The notes: generated by a model from the sequence alone, not told the origin. 64,000 nucleotides of DNA from Devosia elaeis (GCF_001650025.1 NZ_LVVY01000091.1:42309-106308); one strand, 5' to 3'. Counted from the first letter of the stretch, positions 43,950 through 52,978 are shown. Program-made: numbers and translations.

Positions 43950-44243
43950 CTAGCCTGCGCGATCCGGCCGAGGTCGGGGGAGAGGAACCGGATTATCCGC
44001 CGCAAGCATTTGCATGGGATGGACGGCGGGCAGGCTAGACTGGAGGGCGGCGCTGACCACGGCCTTGCCGCCGATGCAGGTGAGATTGTCGCATTCGATG
44101 GCGTCGATCTGCTGCGCGACAAACTGGCTGCCGCGCGCCATGGCCTCGGAGGAGAGGGCGGCGGCACTTTCCTGCACATCCATACCCGGTCGGATGACCA
44201 GGAACGCGATTGTCAGCCAGAATGCGGAGCGCAAGAGAAACAT
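43950..44243 (-). CDS. DUF5330-like small membrane-anchored protein
   Basis: A protein of 97 residues from ATG 44243. The N-terminus is a single membrane or signal helix (FLLRSAFWLTIAFLVIRPG), followed by a short exported part with a Cys pair (IECDNLTCIGGKAVVSAALQ), as in the DUF5330 family of Rhizobiales. An upstream in-frame ATG at 44285 would add 14 residues. The function is unknown. Confidence 0.65.
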   Translation of the reverse strand: MFLLRSAFWLTIAFLVIRPGMDVQESAAALSSEAMARGSQFVAQQIDAIECDNLTCIGGKAVVSAALQSSLPAVHPMQMLAADNPVPLPRPRPDRAG

Positions 44244-44558
44244 CGTCCACCCAATGAGCGGGCCATTCCCGCCTGTTGTCCTCAACCTAGCGGGCGACGT
44301 TTAAACCCTGCTGCGACATTTCGATAAAATTTGAAACAAATGCGACGCAGCTTTCCGGGCCTGTGCAACCCCTTGTTTACGCTAACTTTCGAAAGCCCGC
44401 AGAACGGGCCGCCCCAAGGCGCCGGCTTAAACCTGTCTTAGATGTTGGCGCGCGAACGTGCCTGCATGACCCGGATGAATTCGGGCGGGCGGCTCGGGGA
44501 AGGGCTGCGCCAGGAGCAGAAGCTCCGCAAAAAGGCGTCGTTATAGTGAGTTTAGTGG
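44244..44558. other. Intergenic region with no clear element
   Basis: 315 bases between the divergent DUF5330 and histidine kinase genes. There is an AT-richer patch around 44315-44345 and again near 44375-44392 that may hold promoters. No gene or strong palindrome was seen. Confidence 0.4.
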
Positions 44559-46373
44559 ATGCGTAGCCTCAAGGTGTTCGGAGCCAGCAAGGGGAACGAC
44601 CCGGCGTCTGTCGGGGTCGGGAACCGTCCTGAAATGCTGCGCCGCAAGACCATCGCCAATAATGCGCGTCTGCTGATCGCCCTGGCGGGCCTTGCGCTGC
44701 TGCCTTCCATGTACATGCTCATGACCGGTGCGGCTCTGCCCTTCATTCTGGCATGCCTGCTGCTGGCCGGTGGCATGATCAGCCTTTCCATGCATCAGCG
44801 CGGGTTCTTCGGCAGCGCCACCGCCGGACAGGTTGCCACGCTGATTGCCGCCGGCCTGGTCCTGACGATAACCGATCCGCATTTTGGTGATGCCGGCATG
44901 GCCGTGGCGCTGATGGGCCCGGTGCTGGCGGCATTGATCGCCAAGCCGGCGCAGCGGCGGGCAAGCTGGATCGGCCTCGCCGCCATCCTGACGCTGGGCG
45001 CGATTGCCAGCATCGTCGGCATGGCCCCGGTGCCGATGGCGGAACCGTCGATGCTTTTCGCGTCGGCGTTCGGCTTCCTGGCCGCCTTTGCCATCGTGGC
45101 GCATAGCGCGCATCGAATCAGCGCGGCATATGAGGTTCATGACAAGGCCCAGCTCAGCGCTTACCGGCACCTGGTCGAACATGTGCAGGACGCCGTGCTG
45201 CGCTTCAGCGCCGATGGTGCGATTCTGCTGGCCTCGCGCTCGTCCGAAGCCTTGTTCGGTTGCCCCCGCTATCATTTATCGGGCGGGAACCTGAGCGGCC
45301 GGCTGCACGTGCTGGACCGGCCCGCCTTCATGACGGCCTTTGCCGATGCCAATAAGGGCGGCCGCAGCCGGACCATCGAAATCCGCATGCGCCAGGACAA
45401 TCCGCATGCTGCCACCAGCGTGCCGCGCTTCGTCTGGGTCGAGATGCAGCTCTCCCCGATCCTGGACGAAATCGCGCCGGACGGACGTTATGAAGTGATC
45501 GCGCTGCTGCGCGACATTACCGGCCGCAAGGATGCCGAGACCGCCATGGCCGAAGCACGGCGCGCGGCCGAGGAAGCCTCGCAGGCCAAGTCCCGCTTCC
45601 TGGCCACGATCGGCCACGAATTGCGCACCCCGCTCAATGCGGTTGTCGGCTTTTCGGAGATGATGACCAGCGGCATCGGCGGGGAATTGTCGCCAACGCA
45701 GAAGGAATATGCGGGCCTCATCCACCAGAGCGGCAAGCATCTGCTGGAAGTGGTCAGCATGCTTTTGGATATGTCGCGCATCGAAGCGGGCAAGTTCGAT
45801 GTGCTGGCGGCCCCGATGGCGCCGGGCGAAATCGTGCCCTCGTGCCTCGCCATGGTGGAAACCATGGCGGCGGAGCGCCAGGTCGAACTCGTCGCGGAGG
45901 TCGAGGCCGATCTGCCCCTCCTGACCGCTGACGAACGGCTTTGCCGGCAAATCCTGATCAACCTGCTCTCCAACGCCATCAAGTTCAGCCATGAAGGCGG
46001 ACTGGTGAGTGTGGCGATCAAGCGCCAGGGACAGTCGATCAATCTGTCGGTCCGCGACCAGGGCATCGGCATGGCGCCGGCGGCTTTGGCCCGAATCGGC
46101 GAACCCTTCTTCCAGGTGCAGGAAGGCCTGGCCCGCAAATATGAAGGGACGGGGCTCGGTCTTTCCATCGTCAAGGGTCTGGTGGAGCTGCATGGCGGCA
46201 CTTTGCGGGCGATGTCGGAGATTGGAGCGGGGACAACCATCACTGTTCTGCTGCCTATAAACGGTCCAGCAACCAAAGCCGGCGAAACTGCCGACATCGT
46301 TCACCTGCACCGAGAGCCTCTGGCCAGCGCCAATCCTCCTTCATGGCAAAACGAAAAAAGAAAAGCGCAATGA
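44559..46373 (+). CDS. Membrane PAS sensor histidine kinase (DivJ/PleC-like)
   Basis: A protein of 604 residues. Five to six membrane helices span about 37-190, a PAS domain about 200-325, then a coiled coil (DAETAMAEARRAAEEASQAK), the H-box FLATIGHELRTPLNAVVGFSEMM with His353, and a HATPase domain (N-box LINLLSNAIKFS, G1 RDQGIGMA, F-box EPFFQV, G2 GTGLGLSIVKGL). The H-box with its NAVVGFSE sequence is of the DivJ/PleC/PdhS class that regulates polarity and the cell cycle through DivK. No partner regulator is adjacent. Its end overlaps the peptidoglycan-binding gene by 31 bases. Confidence 0.88.
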   Translation: MRSLKVFGASKGNDPASVGVGNRPEMLRRKTIANNARLLIALAGLALLPSMYMLMTGAALPFILACLLLAGGMISLSMHQRGFFGSATAGQVATLIAAGLVLTITDPHFGDAGMAVALMGPVLAALIAKPAQRRASWIGLAAILTLGAIASIVGMAPVPMAEPSMLFASAFGFLAAFAIVAHSAHRISAAYEVHDKAQLSAYRHLVEHVQDAVLRFSADGAILLASRSSEALFGCPRYHLSGGNLSGRLHVLDRPAFMTAFADANKGGRSRTIEIRMRQDNPHAATSVPRFVWVEMQLSPILDEIAPDGRYEVIALLRDITGRKDAETAMAEARRAAEEASQAKSRFLATIGHELRTPLNAVVGFSEMMTSGIGGELSPTQKEYAGLIHQSGKHLLEVVSMLLDMSRIEAGKFDVLAAPMAPGEIVPSCLAMVETMAAERQVELVAEVEADLPLLTADERLCRQILINLLSNAIKFSHEGGLVSVAIKRQGQSINLSVRDQGIGMAPAALARIGEPFFQVQEGLARKYEGTGLGLSIVKGLVELHGGTLRAMSEIGAGTTITVLLPINGPATKAGETADIVHLHREPLASANPPSWQNEKRKAQ

Positions 46374-47524
46374 ATGCTGCGACCCTCTCCCAGCCGCTGC
46401 TGATGGCCAGCGGCGCCCTGCTTGGCTCGATCGGCCGGGCGGGCCAATGGACCTTATCGCGCTATATGCGAGCGCCGCTCGCCTCCACGGGGCTGCTCGC
46501 CCTGGTGACATTGACGGCCCTGGCGGGCAGCAATGCCCTGTATTTCCAGACGACCGAGCATCCCTCGCCCTTTTTCGCCCCGGCCGCCAACAGCATCGCC
46601 GCGCTGCCCACGCCGGTCGTCGAAAGGCCCGAGATGGCCTTGCCGGAGATTCCGGCGCCGCAGACGGCCATCGCCCCCGCCGTGGTCGAGGAGACCACGG
46701 GCAGCGTTGCCACCAACGTGGTGGTGCCCGACGCGCCGGTGGGCAATGCGCAGATGTTTGCCGTCCAGAAGAAGCTGTTCGAGCTCAATCTCTTCAATGG
46801 CACGATCGACGGCTATTACGGCCCCAAGACCGCCGAGGCGATTCGGGCCTTCGAGCAGCGCAATGGCATGACGCCGACCGGCAGCACCAATGCCGCTGTG
46901 ATGGAGGCCATCCTGGCATCCGATTCGACGGGTCGCGTCGCCCAGCCGCCGGCGGCTAGGCAACCGGCGGCGCAGCCGCAACCGCAGGCGGTCGTGACCG
47001 CGCCCGCGCCCCAACCGCAGCCAGCGCCGGTGCAGACGGCCTCGAGCGCACCGCAGCAGGACCAGGTGGTGGCGCGCCTGCCGGCATTGTCGCCCGCCGA
47101 GCAGGCCTTCGACAGCGTGGCCCAATCGGCCGCCAATACTATCGATTCCATCATTGCCGCCGTGGACACGCGAGCGCCGTCGCCGGCTCCCGCCATGGCC
47201 AATCCGCCAGTTCCGGCATCGAACCTGACCGCGAGCACCCAGCCCATGCCGGCGCCGGTTGCCGAGATCGCTCCGGCCCCGCAGCCGGCCGCCACCAATG
47301 TGCGGGCCGCGCGGACACCGCCGGCCAATGACACTGAACTGGTGACGCAAATCCAACGCGGCCTGGCCAGCCTCGGCTTTTTCCATGCGCCGGTGGACGG
47401 CAAGCCGGGACCGGAAACGGCCAGGGCCATTCGCGAGTTCGAGAGCTTCCACCGCTACAGGATGACCGGGCAGGTGCAGCCGGATCTGGTGGATCTCCTG
47501 CTCAAGGCCGGCGCGACGATCTAA
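46343..47524 (+). CDS. Membrane-anchored protein with two peptidoglycan-binding domains
   Basis: A protein of 393 residues with a lysine-rich cytoplasmic N-terminus (MAKRKKKSAM), one membrane helix (about 48-68, GLLALVTLTALAGSNALYF), a first PG_binding_1 domain (about 133-190, VQKKLFELNLFNGTIDGYYGPKTAEAIRAFEQRNGM), a long Pro/Ala/Gln-rich linker (about 200-325) and a second PG_binding_1 domain at the C-terminus (IQRGLASLGFFHAPVDGKPGPETARAIREFESFHRY). It could tether the envelope to the wall. Overlap with the kinase gene suggests co-translation. Confidence 0.85.
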   Translation: MAKRKKKSAMNAATLSQPLLMASGALLGSIGRAGQWTLSRYMRAPLASTGLLALVTLTALAGSNALYFQTTEHPSPFFAPAANSIAALPTPVVERPEMALPEIPAPQTAIAPAVVEETTGSVATNVVVPDAPVGNAQMFAVQKKLFELNLFNGTIDGYYGPKTAEAIRAFEQRNGMTPTGSTNAAVMEAILASDSTGRVAQPPAARQPAAQPQPQAVVTAPAPQPQPAPVQTASSAPQQDQVVARLPALSPAEQAFDSVAQSAANTIDSIIAAVDTRAPSPAPAMANPPVPASNLTASTQPMPAPVAEIAPAPQPAATNVRAARTPPANDTELVTQIQRGLASLGFFHAPVDGKPGPETARAIREFESFHRYRMTGQVQPDLVDLLLKAGATI

Positions 47525-47869
47525 GTGTCCAGCTTGCGCAGCGATCTGTGGTGCATGGCCTTCGTGCGGCGCCACAACGATCTGGGCCATATGTGCGTCG
47601 TTGCCCGGCGCGGCGACCCCATTGCCGGCCAGGTCTTTATCGAGGTCGACCATCTGGACGGCACGCGCTCGCTCTATACGCCCGCGCCAATGGTGAGCCG
47701 GGGGGAGGGCGCAGGGCTGGTGTTCCAGCGCCGTTTCGACCATGCCGAACCGGAAAAAATCCGCGAGCGGATCGCGCGGGAAGTGGAGTTCGATCCCGAT
47801 CTCTGGGTGCTGAGCCTCGATAGCCGCGACGGCGATCTCGGTATCGACCTGGTCAGGGATAGTCAGTGA
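47525..47869 (+). CDS. DUF1491 family protein
   Basis: A protein of 114 residues from a GTG placed directly after the preceding stop. The family pattern is seen in LWCMAFVRRHNDLGHMCVVARRGDPIAGQVFIEVDHLDG and FDHAEPEKIRERIAREVEFDPDLWVLSLDSRDG. DUF1491 is conserved in Alphaproteobacteria with unknown function. It is the third gene of the kinase unit, closed by a strong terminator. Confidence 0.85.
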   Translation: MSSLRSDLWCMAFVRRHNDLGHMCVVARRGDPIAGQVFIEVDHLDGTRSLYTPAPMVSRGEGAGLVFQRRFDHAEPEKIRERIAREVEFDPDLWVLSLDSRDGDLGIDLVRDSQ

Positions 47870-47898
47870 AAAAGGCCCCGCATCGAGCGGGGCCTTTT
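47870..47898. terminator. Bidirectional terminator between DUF1491 and DUF2336 genes
   Basis: A perfect 12-bp stem AAAAGGCCCCGC / GCGGGGCCTTTT around ATCGA, with A-runs and T-runs on both sides, between two convergent genes. Confidence 0.9.
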
Positions 47899-47911
47899 GC
47901 GTTCCGGGTTC

Positions 47912-49054
47912 TTAGCTGGCGCGACGGGCGCCGATGCGGGCCAGCGCTTCAATGGCCTGTTCGACCACCGGATTGTGCGCCGGCGCCAGGCCGGGCGTGC
48001 GACGGCTGGGCTGGGTAAATGGCTGATATTGCGGCTTGTTGAGCTCCAGCAGGTTCACCTCGCCACGCCAGGCGCTCATCAGATAGGCCATGGATTCCGA
48101 GGACACGCCGCCGAACAGGGTAGCGAAATCGGGCAGAACGCCGGACCGCTCGCCATCATGGCTGGTGGCGTGGATCAGCACCTTGAGCCCGTCATAGGCG
48201 GTGGAGCCGAAGGCGCGCAGGATGACGAAGAGCGAGGCGCCGGTAACGTCGTGGGCGATCTGCCCGCAGCGGACCTCGTCCAGCCCGGTGATCTGGGCCA
48301 GCAGCCGGGTCACCTCCGGGCGCCGGTTTTCCGAGAACAGCTTCATCAGCGCCTTGGTCAGTTCGCCACTGGCCACCGAGATTTGTTCGATGGTCCGCGA
48401 TATCGGCGCCGCCGGCGTTTCGCGATTGGCGAAGGCGTGGATGACTTTGAGGCGGTGGCTGTCGGAGAGATCGAAGAAGGCCGGCGCCAAGAGGGCGGCG
48501 TCGAAATCGTCGCGATTGCCCAGGGCTTCGGCCACGAGATGGTCCATCTGCGCCGAACGGGCCAGGGCGCTGAGATAGGCGCCGCGCGGCGCGATGTGGG
48601 TATTGGCGGCCAAGGCCCTGTAAACCTTGCGGGAATTCATCTGGAACAGCTTGGCCAGCACCACATTCGACAGGCCCGGCCGGCTGGCCAGGGTGGCGCA
48701 GGCGGGAACGTCGTAGCGCGCTATGACGTCGATCATGGTCTGGTCGGAGAGCTCGGCGGCATGCTCCAGGAAGGGGATGAGGTCCTCCCCGATATTGTCG
48801 ATGACCAATTGCTCGAGCTTGGGGGAGAGCAGTTCGGCGCGGCCCAGGATGGCGGCGCCCTTGGCGCGGGCCTGTGGCCCGGCGGTCGGAAACAGGCGGC
48901 CGGCAAGGGTTTCGAACTGTTCCATTTCGGGAATTGTCGGCTTGCCGCGCCGCGCATAGGCGTCGCAGGCCGCGATCAGCAGGGTATTGGTGCGGTCGAC
49001 CCCGCCCGTCTCGATCAGAAGCTGGAAGGTTTCGTAAGGCTGAAAACCAAGCAT
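47912..49054 (-). CDS. DUF2336 family protein
   Basis: A protein of 380 residues from ATG 49054, mostly alpha-helical with a HEAT-like repeated character (VDRTNTLLIAACDAYARRGKP, ELSDQTMIDVIARYDVPACATLASRPGLSNVVLAKLFQ). DUF2336 proteins are alphaproteobacterial, often found near signalling or flagellar genes, with no proven function. The C-terminal 50 residues are Pro/Gln-rich. It is monocistronic. Confidence 0.8.
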   Translation of the reverse strand: MLGFQPYETFQLLIETGGVDRTNTLLIAACDAYARRGKPTIPEMEQFETLAGRLFPTAGPQARAKGAAILGRAELLSPKLEQLVIDNIGEDLIPFLEHAAELSDQTMIDVIARYDVPACATLASRPGLSNVVLAKLFQMNSRKVYRALAANTHIAPRGAYLSALARSAQMDHLVAEALGNRDDFDAALLAPAFFDLSDSHRLKVIHAFANRETPAAPISRTIEQISVASGELTKALMKLFSENRRPEVTRLLAQITGLDEVRCGQIAHDVTGASLFVILRAFGSTAYDGLKVLIHATSHDGERSGVLPDFATLFGGVSSESMAYLMSAWRGEVNLLELNKPQYQPFTQPSRRTPGLAPAHNPVVEQAIEALARIGARRAS

Positions 49055-49249
49055 GTGTGCAGGAACCGTCGACTCGCTTTCGCATCCCAAGCGATGCCAA
49101 ACAACTCTTGCCGGCAATTCGTTAGCAGACTGTTAACCTTGACGATCTCTTAATGGGGCGAAACGCGTGGGGCGACGCGTCGGACTGCTAATTTACTACT
49201 CGCTGCCTCCACTAGGGACGGGGGAGCGGCATCTCGAACGGAGGCCAGC

Positions 49250-49420
49250 TTGGGAAAGCTGCTGAAATTTGCCGGGCGGAAGACAACCGCCAGCGATGGG
49301 AACACCACGCGCGGCTCCGCCCAGATCCTGATCTTTACCGGGGTGCGTTATGAACGCGGTACGCCGCCGCCGTCTGATTCTCATGCCGAAACCAAACGGC
49401 GCAAACGCAAGCGGGGATAA
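49250..49420 (+). CDS. Small conserved-looking protein, 56 aa, TTG start
   Basis: A 56-residue frame from TTG 49250 with GGAGG five bases upstream, ending at 49420, 16 bases before the lipoprotein gene. The product is basic at both ends (MGKLLKFAGRK; ETKRRKRKRG) with a hydrophobic core AQILIFTGVRYER. Good translation signals, the regular spacing to the next gene and the amino-acid composition argue that it is real. I do not recognise a family. Confidence 0.6.
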   Translation: MGKLLKFAGRKTTASDGNTTRGSAQILIFTGVRYERGTPPPSDSHAETKRRKRKRG

Positions 49421-49436
49421 GTCCGCGCGCGGCTGC

Positions 49437-50237
49437 ATGCGCTTTGTGGCGCTGGTGCTCATGGCCGGTCTCGCCGCGGCCTGCGTCTCGCGGCCGGTGG
49501 GCGACTTCGGCCGGGCCCAGCCTGGCGTCCTGCATGACCGGGCCATGCCCTATATCGGCAGCAAGGTCGCCGCCAATCGCGGCGAGCCGGTTTCGAACTT
49601 CAATCAGACCGACCAGGAGCGGGAAATGCATGACCGCACCTGGCGCTTCCTCGTCGCCGCGCATAGCCGGGACTGGATGTTCGACACCAATGCCGAATTG
49701 CAGCGCACCCGGATCGGGCCGGCCAAGGATCACCGCTATGGCCCCGAGCGCTATTATGCCTGGCTGCGGAGCACCCATTACCAATCCTCGCCGACGCGCT
49801 ACAATTCTGTCGGCCGGCATATCCTGGCCGATATCGACACCCTGCCCACCACCTTCCGCGCCATCTGTGCCGTCGAGGAAGTGGACCGCCAGCGGCGCAT
49901 CGCTTTGGCCGAGCTGCCGGGCATCGAGGCCTCCGTCGCGGCCAATGCGCAGGCCCGCTTCGTCGAGAATCGCTGGCATATCGACTGGTTCGTGCGGGCG
50001 CTGAACTACCGCTACCAGAGCTATGCCTATGCGCTGGATCACTTGCTGGTGGAAACCCCGCATGAACAATCCATGGCGGTGGACGAAAACCTGCGACGCC
50101 TCGGGCCCTGGGTGGACCGAGCCAATCGCGGCGATTTCTGCTCGGGCCTCACCGGCGGCGGGGGCGGCGCCGTCGTCACCATACCGTCACGCTACCAGAC
50201 CATGATGCCGGATCGCGAAGTCATCCCCCAGAAATAA
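49437..50237 (+). CDS. Putative lipoprotein of unknown function
   Basis: A protein of 266 residues from ATG 49437, which gives a clean lipoprotein signal (MRFVALVLMAGLAAAC, lipid-bearing Cys16). In-frame starts at 49350 and 49383 would add a basic leader. The mature part contains WRFLVAAHSRDWMFDTN, RYYAWLRSTHYQSSPTRYN and YRYQSYAYALDHLLVETPHEQS, rich in aromatic residues; no known domain is recognised. It sits 9 bases before chrA and after the 56-aa gene, so the three may be co-transcribed. Confidence 0.7.
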   Translation: MRFVALVLMAGLAAACVSRPVGDFGRAQPGVLHDRAMPYIGSKVAANRGEPVSNFNQTDQEREMHDRTWRFLVAAHSRDWMFDTNAELQRTRIGPAKDHRYGPERYYAWLRSTHYQSSPTRYNSVGRHILADIDTLPTTFRAICAVEEVDRQRRIALAELPGIEASVAANAQARFVENRWHIDWFVRALNYRYQSYAYALDHLLVETPHEQSMAVDENLRRLGPWVDRANRGDFCSGLTGGGGGAVVTIPSRYQTMMPDREVIPQK

Positions 50238-50246
50238 CAGCCAGGA

Positions 50247-51449
50247 ATGCCCGTGAGCGAACAGGAACGGCCACTTGCGGGCAATGCGGGTGAGGTCTTT
50301 CTCGCCTTTCTCAAGCTGGGCCTGACCTCTTTCGGCGGGCCCATCGCCCATCTGGGCTATTTCCGCGACGAATTCGTCACTCGCCGACGCTGGCTCGACG
50401 AGGCGGGCTATGCGGACCTGGTGGCGCTCTGCCAGTTCCTGCCCGGGCCGGCCTCCAGCCAGGTCGGCTTCGCGCTCGGCCTGATGCGCGCCGGGCCGCT
50501 GGGCGCGCTGGCGGCCTGGACCGCCTTCACCCTGCCATCGGCCCTGCTGCTGGTGCTGTTCGCCTATGGCGCCGCTGCGCTGGAGGGGGGCTTTGCCCAA
50601 GGCGTGCTGCATGGGTTGAAACTGGTGGCCGTCGCCATCGTCGCCCAGGCCGTGTTCGGCATGGCCCGGAGCCTGACGCCGGACCGGGAGCGGGCGGGAA
50701 TCGCCGTGCTGGCCATTTTCGTCGTCGTGCTGGCCGGCGGCGCCATGGGGCAGGTGGGAGCGATCCTGCTCGGTGGATTGGCGGGCCTCTGGCTGTGCCG
50801 GGGCGCGCCGACCATGGCGGCCGAATCGCATTTGCATGCGCTGCCGCGCCGCGCCGGCATAATGGCGCTGGTCCTCTTCGCGCTGCTCCTGGTGGGCCTG
50901 CCGCTGATCGGCGGAGCCGGGCCGGGCCTGGCGCTGTTCGACGGCTTCTATCGCGCCGGGGCGCTGGTCTTCGGCGGCGGCCATGTGGTGCTGCCGCTAT
51001 TGGAGGCGGAAACGGTGGGGCGCGGCCTGGTGACCCCGGACGCATTTCTCGCCGGCTATGGCGCGGCGCAGGCCGTGCCGGGGCCGCTCTTCACCTTCGC
51101 CGCCTATCTCGGTGCGATCGGGCTGGCCCCGCCCAATGGTATCGGCGGCGCCGCCATCGCGCTCGTCGCCATCTTCCTGCCCGGCCTGCTGCTGGTGGTC
51201 GGCGCGCTGCCGTTCTGGACGCAATTGCGGCGCTGGCCGCAGGCCCAGGCGGGCATGCGCGGCGCCAATGCCGCCGTGGTGGGCCTATTGGGCGCGGCGC
51301 TCTATGACCCGGTGTTCACCAGCGCGGTGCTGACCCCGCTGGATTTCGCCCTGGCCCTGGCCGGCTTCGTGGCGCTGGTCGCCTGGAAGGCGCCGAGTTG
51401 GAGCGTGGTATTGGCGCTGGGGCTGGCGGGGGGATTGCTGGTGCTTTGA
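50247..51449 (+). CDS. chrA: Chromate transporter ChrA (CHR family, two-domain)
   Basis: A protein of 400 residues with two homologous halves of five to six membrane helices each. Family marks occur in both: FLKLGLTSFGGPIAHLGYFRDEFV with LCQFLPGPASSQVGFALG in the first half, and FYRAGALVFGGGHVVLPLLEAE with GYGAAQAVPGPLFTFAAYLG in the second. It exports chromate or related oxyanions in the long-chain ChrA form. It is coupled closely to the lipoprotein gene upstream. Confidence 0.93.
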   Translation: MPVSEQERPLAGNAGEVFLAFLKLGLTSFGGPIAHLGYFRDEFVTRRRWLDEAGYADLVALCQFLPGPASSQVGFALGLMRAGPLGALAAWTAFTLPSALLLVLFAYGAAALEGGFAQGVLHGLKLVAVAIVAQAVFGMARSLTPDRERAGIAVLAIFVVVLAGGAMGQVGAILLGGLAGLWLCRGAPTMAAESHLHALPRRAGIMALVLFALLLVGLPLIGGAGPGLALFDGFYRAGALVFGGGHVVLPLLEAETVGRGLVTPDAFLAGYGAAQAVPGPLFTFAAYLGAIGLAPPNGIGGAAIALVAIFLPGLLLVVGALPFWTQLRRWPQAQAGMRGANAAVVGLLGAALYDPVFTSAVLTPLDFALALAGFVALVAWKAPSWSVVLALGLAGGLLVL

Positions 51450-51510
51450 GGCCGGCGCGTGACAGCTCCGCTTGTCGCTTATAGGCTCGCGCCGAAATGG
51501 GGAGGACGGC

Positions 51511-52248
51511 ATGGGCAGTTCCGGCGTGGTGCTTGGCGCGACATTGCACGATCCGGTGGGGCGGCTGGCCGGGGCGATCGAGCGGCTGGCGGGGCCATTG
51601 CGAGAGGTCTTCCCGGCCATCGCGCTCAATATTTCCGATGCCACGACGCCGGAGGTGATCGCGGCGGCGCGGCTTCTGGGCGACAGGGTGATGATCCATG
51701 CGGCGGGGGAGGCCATTATCGGCAAGGCGCGGCGCGATGCCGTGGCCCTGGCGGCCGATGGCCGGCCGGTGCTCTATGCCGATTTCGACCATATGCTGCG
51801 CTGGGTGGAGTTCGGCCCTGAAGATTTGCGCGCGGTGCTGGCGACGACGCCGGATGTCGATTGCCTGGTGGTGGGGCGCTCCGAACGAGCCCTGGCGGCA
51901 GAGCCGCGCCGGTTGCGCGAGACCGAGGCGCTGGTCAATCATGCCCATGCGCTGCTGACCGGCAAGCATTGGGACCTGATGTTCGCCATAAGGCGCCTGT
52001 CGCCGGCGGCGGCCAGGCTCATTGTCGAGCGGAGCGAAGTGGACAGCCTGGCCAATGACGTCGAATGGCCGCTGCTGGTGCGGCAGGCCGGATTGCGGAC
52101 CGGCTATGCGCAATCGGATGCGCTGTTCTATCGGACTATCGAGGAATTCGGCGCGGCGGCCGATAGCGGCGACGACGATCCGCTGCAATGGATCAGGCGG
52201 CTCGAATTCGCGGCCCTGCATGCGAGCGCCATGCGGCGGTTCTTGTGA
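51511..52248 (+). CDS. Unrecognised protein, possibly glycosyltransferase-like
   Basis: A protein of 245 residues from ATG 51511 (GGAGGAC upstream). It starts GVVLGATLHDPVGRLAGAIERLAGPL and continues AIALNISDATTPEVIAAARLLGD, then VLYADFDHMLRWVEFGPEDL with a DFD triad where GT-A enzymes carry the metal-binding DxD. Later DCLVVGRSERALAAEP and an NHAHALLTGKHWDLMFAIRRLS helix follow. The strand order suggests a nucleotide-sugar transferase-like fold, but this is only an impression. There is no signal peptide. Confidence 0.5.
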   Translation: MGSSGVVLGATLHDPVGRLAGAIERLAGPLREVFPAIALNISDATTPEVIAAARLLGDRVMIHAAGEAIIGKARRDAVALAADGRPVLYADFDHMLRWVEFGPEDLRAVLATTPDVDCLVVGRSERALAAEPRRLRETEALVNHAHALLTGKHWDLMFAIRRLSPAAARLIVERSEVDSLANDVEWPLLVRQAGLRTGYAQSDALFYRTIEEFGAAADSGDDDPLQWIRRLEFAALHASAMRRFL

Positions 52249-52310
52249 AAGCGGGATAGTTGTTTATCGCGGTGGAGCGGGGATCATAGTGTGGATTTAT
52301 CCCCTCCATA

Positions 52311-52978
52311 CCGAACGGCCCGCGGGCCTGCCGCCGCACGCCCACGGCGTCGTCGCAATCCGGTGAACGCCCTCGGGTCAAGCCCGAGGGTGACGAGCGG
52401 TGGGTGGCGGGATCATACGGCAAATGCCGGCCGCCACCCTCATTCCCCTTTGAGGGGAGGAATGAGGGTGGGGTCATCGGCGGATCACTGAACCACCCAC
52501 ACCCCCGGATCGTCACCCTCGGGCCCGACCCGAGGGTTCTTTCTTGCCAGCCTTCCCCCACACCGAACTGCCCGCGGGCTTGATGCGAGGGCCTGCCGCC
52601 GCACGCCCACGGCGTCATCTCAATCCGGTGAACGCCCTCGGGTCAAGCCCGAGGGTGACGAGCGGCGTGTGGCGGGATCATGCGGCAAATGCCGGCCGCC
52701 ACGCTCATTCCCCCTTGAGGGGGAGGAATGAGCGTGGGGTCATCGGCGGATCACTGAACCACCCACACCCCCGGATCGTCACCCTCGGGCCCGACCCGAG
52801 GGTTCTTTCTTGCCAGCCTCCGCCCACACCGAACGGCCCGCGGGCTCGACCCGAGGGCCTGCCGCCGCGCGTCCACGGCGTCGTCTCAATCGTGTGAACG
52901 CCCTCGGGTCAAGCCCGAGGGTGACGAGCGGTGTGTGGCGGGATCATGCGGCAAATGCCGGCCGCCACCCTCATTCCC
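52311..52978. repeat. Tandem array of a ~266-bp repeat (2.5 copies)
   Basis: Copies begin at 52311, 52563 and 52829; the first lacks a 13-bp block present in the second, and the third is cut after about 150 bp where it runs into the NUDIX gene. Each full unit holds a CCCTCGGG-TCAAG-CCCGAGGG palindrome, a CCCTCATTCCCC / GGGGAGGAATGAGGG palindrome and a CCCTCGGG-CCCGA-CCCGAGGG palindrome. The spacers between are nearly identical across copies, so the expansion is recent. No gene lies in 52249-52885. Confidence 0.9.

Noticed and set aside
52311..52978. CRISPR array
   Set aside because: The repeat unit is about 266 bp with no short unique spacers and no cas genes; it is a tandem duplication.
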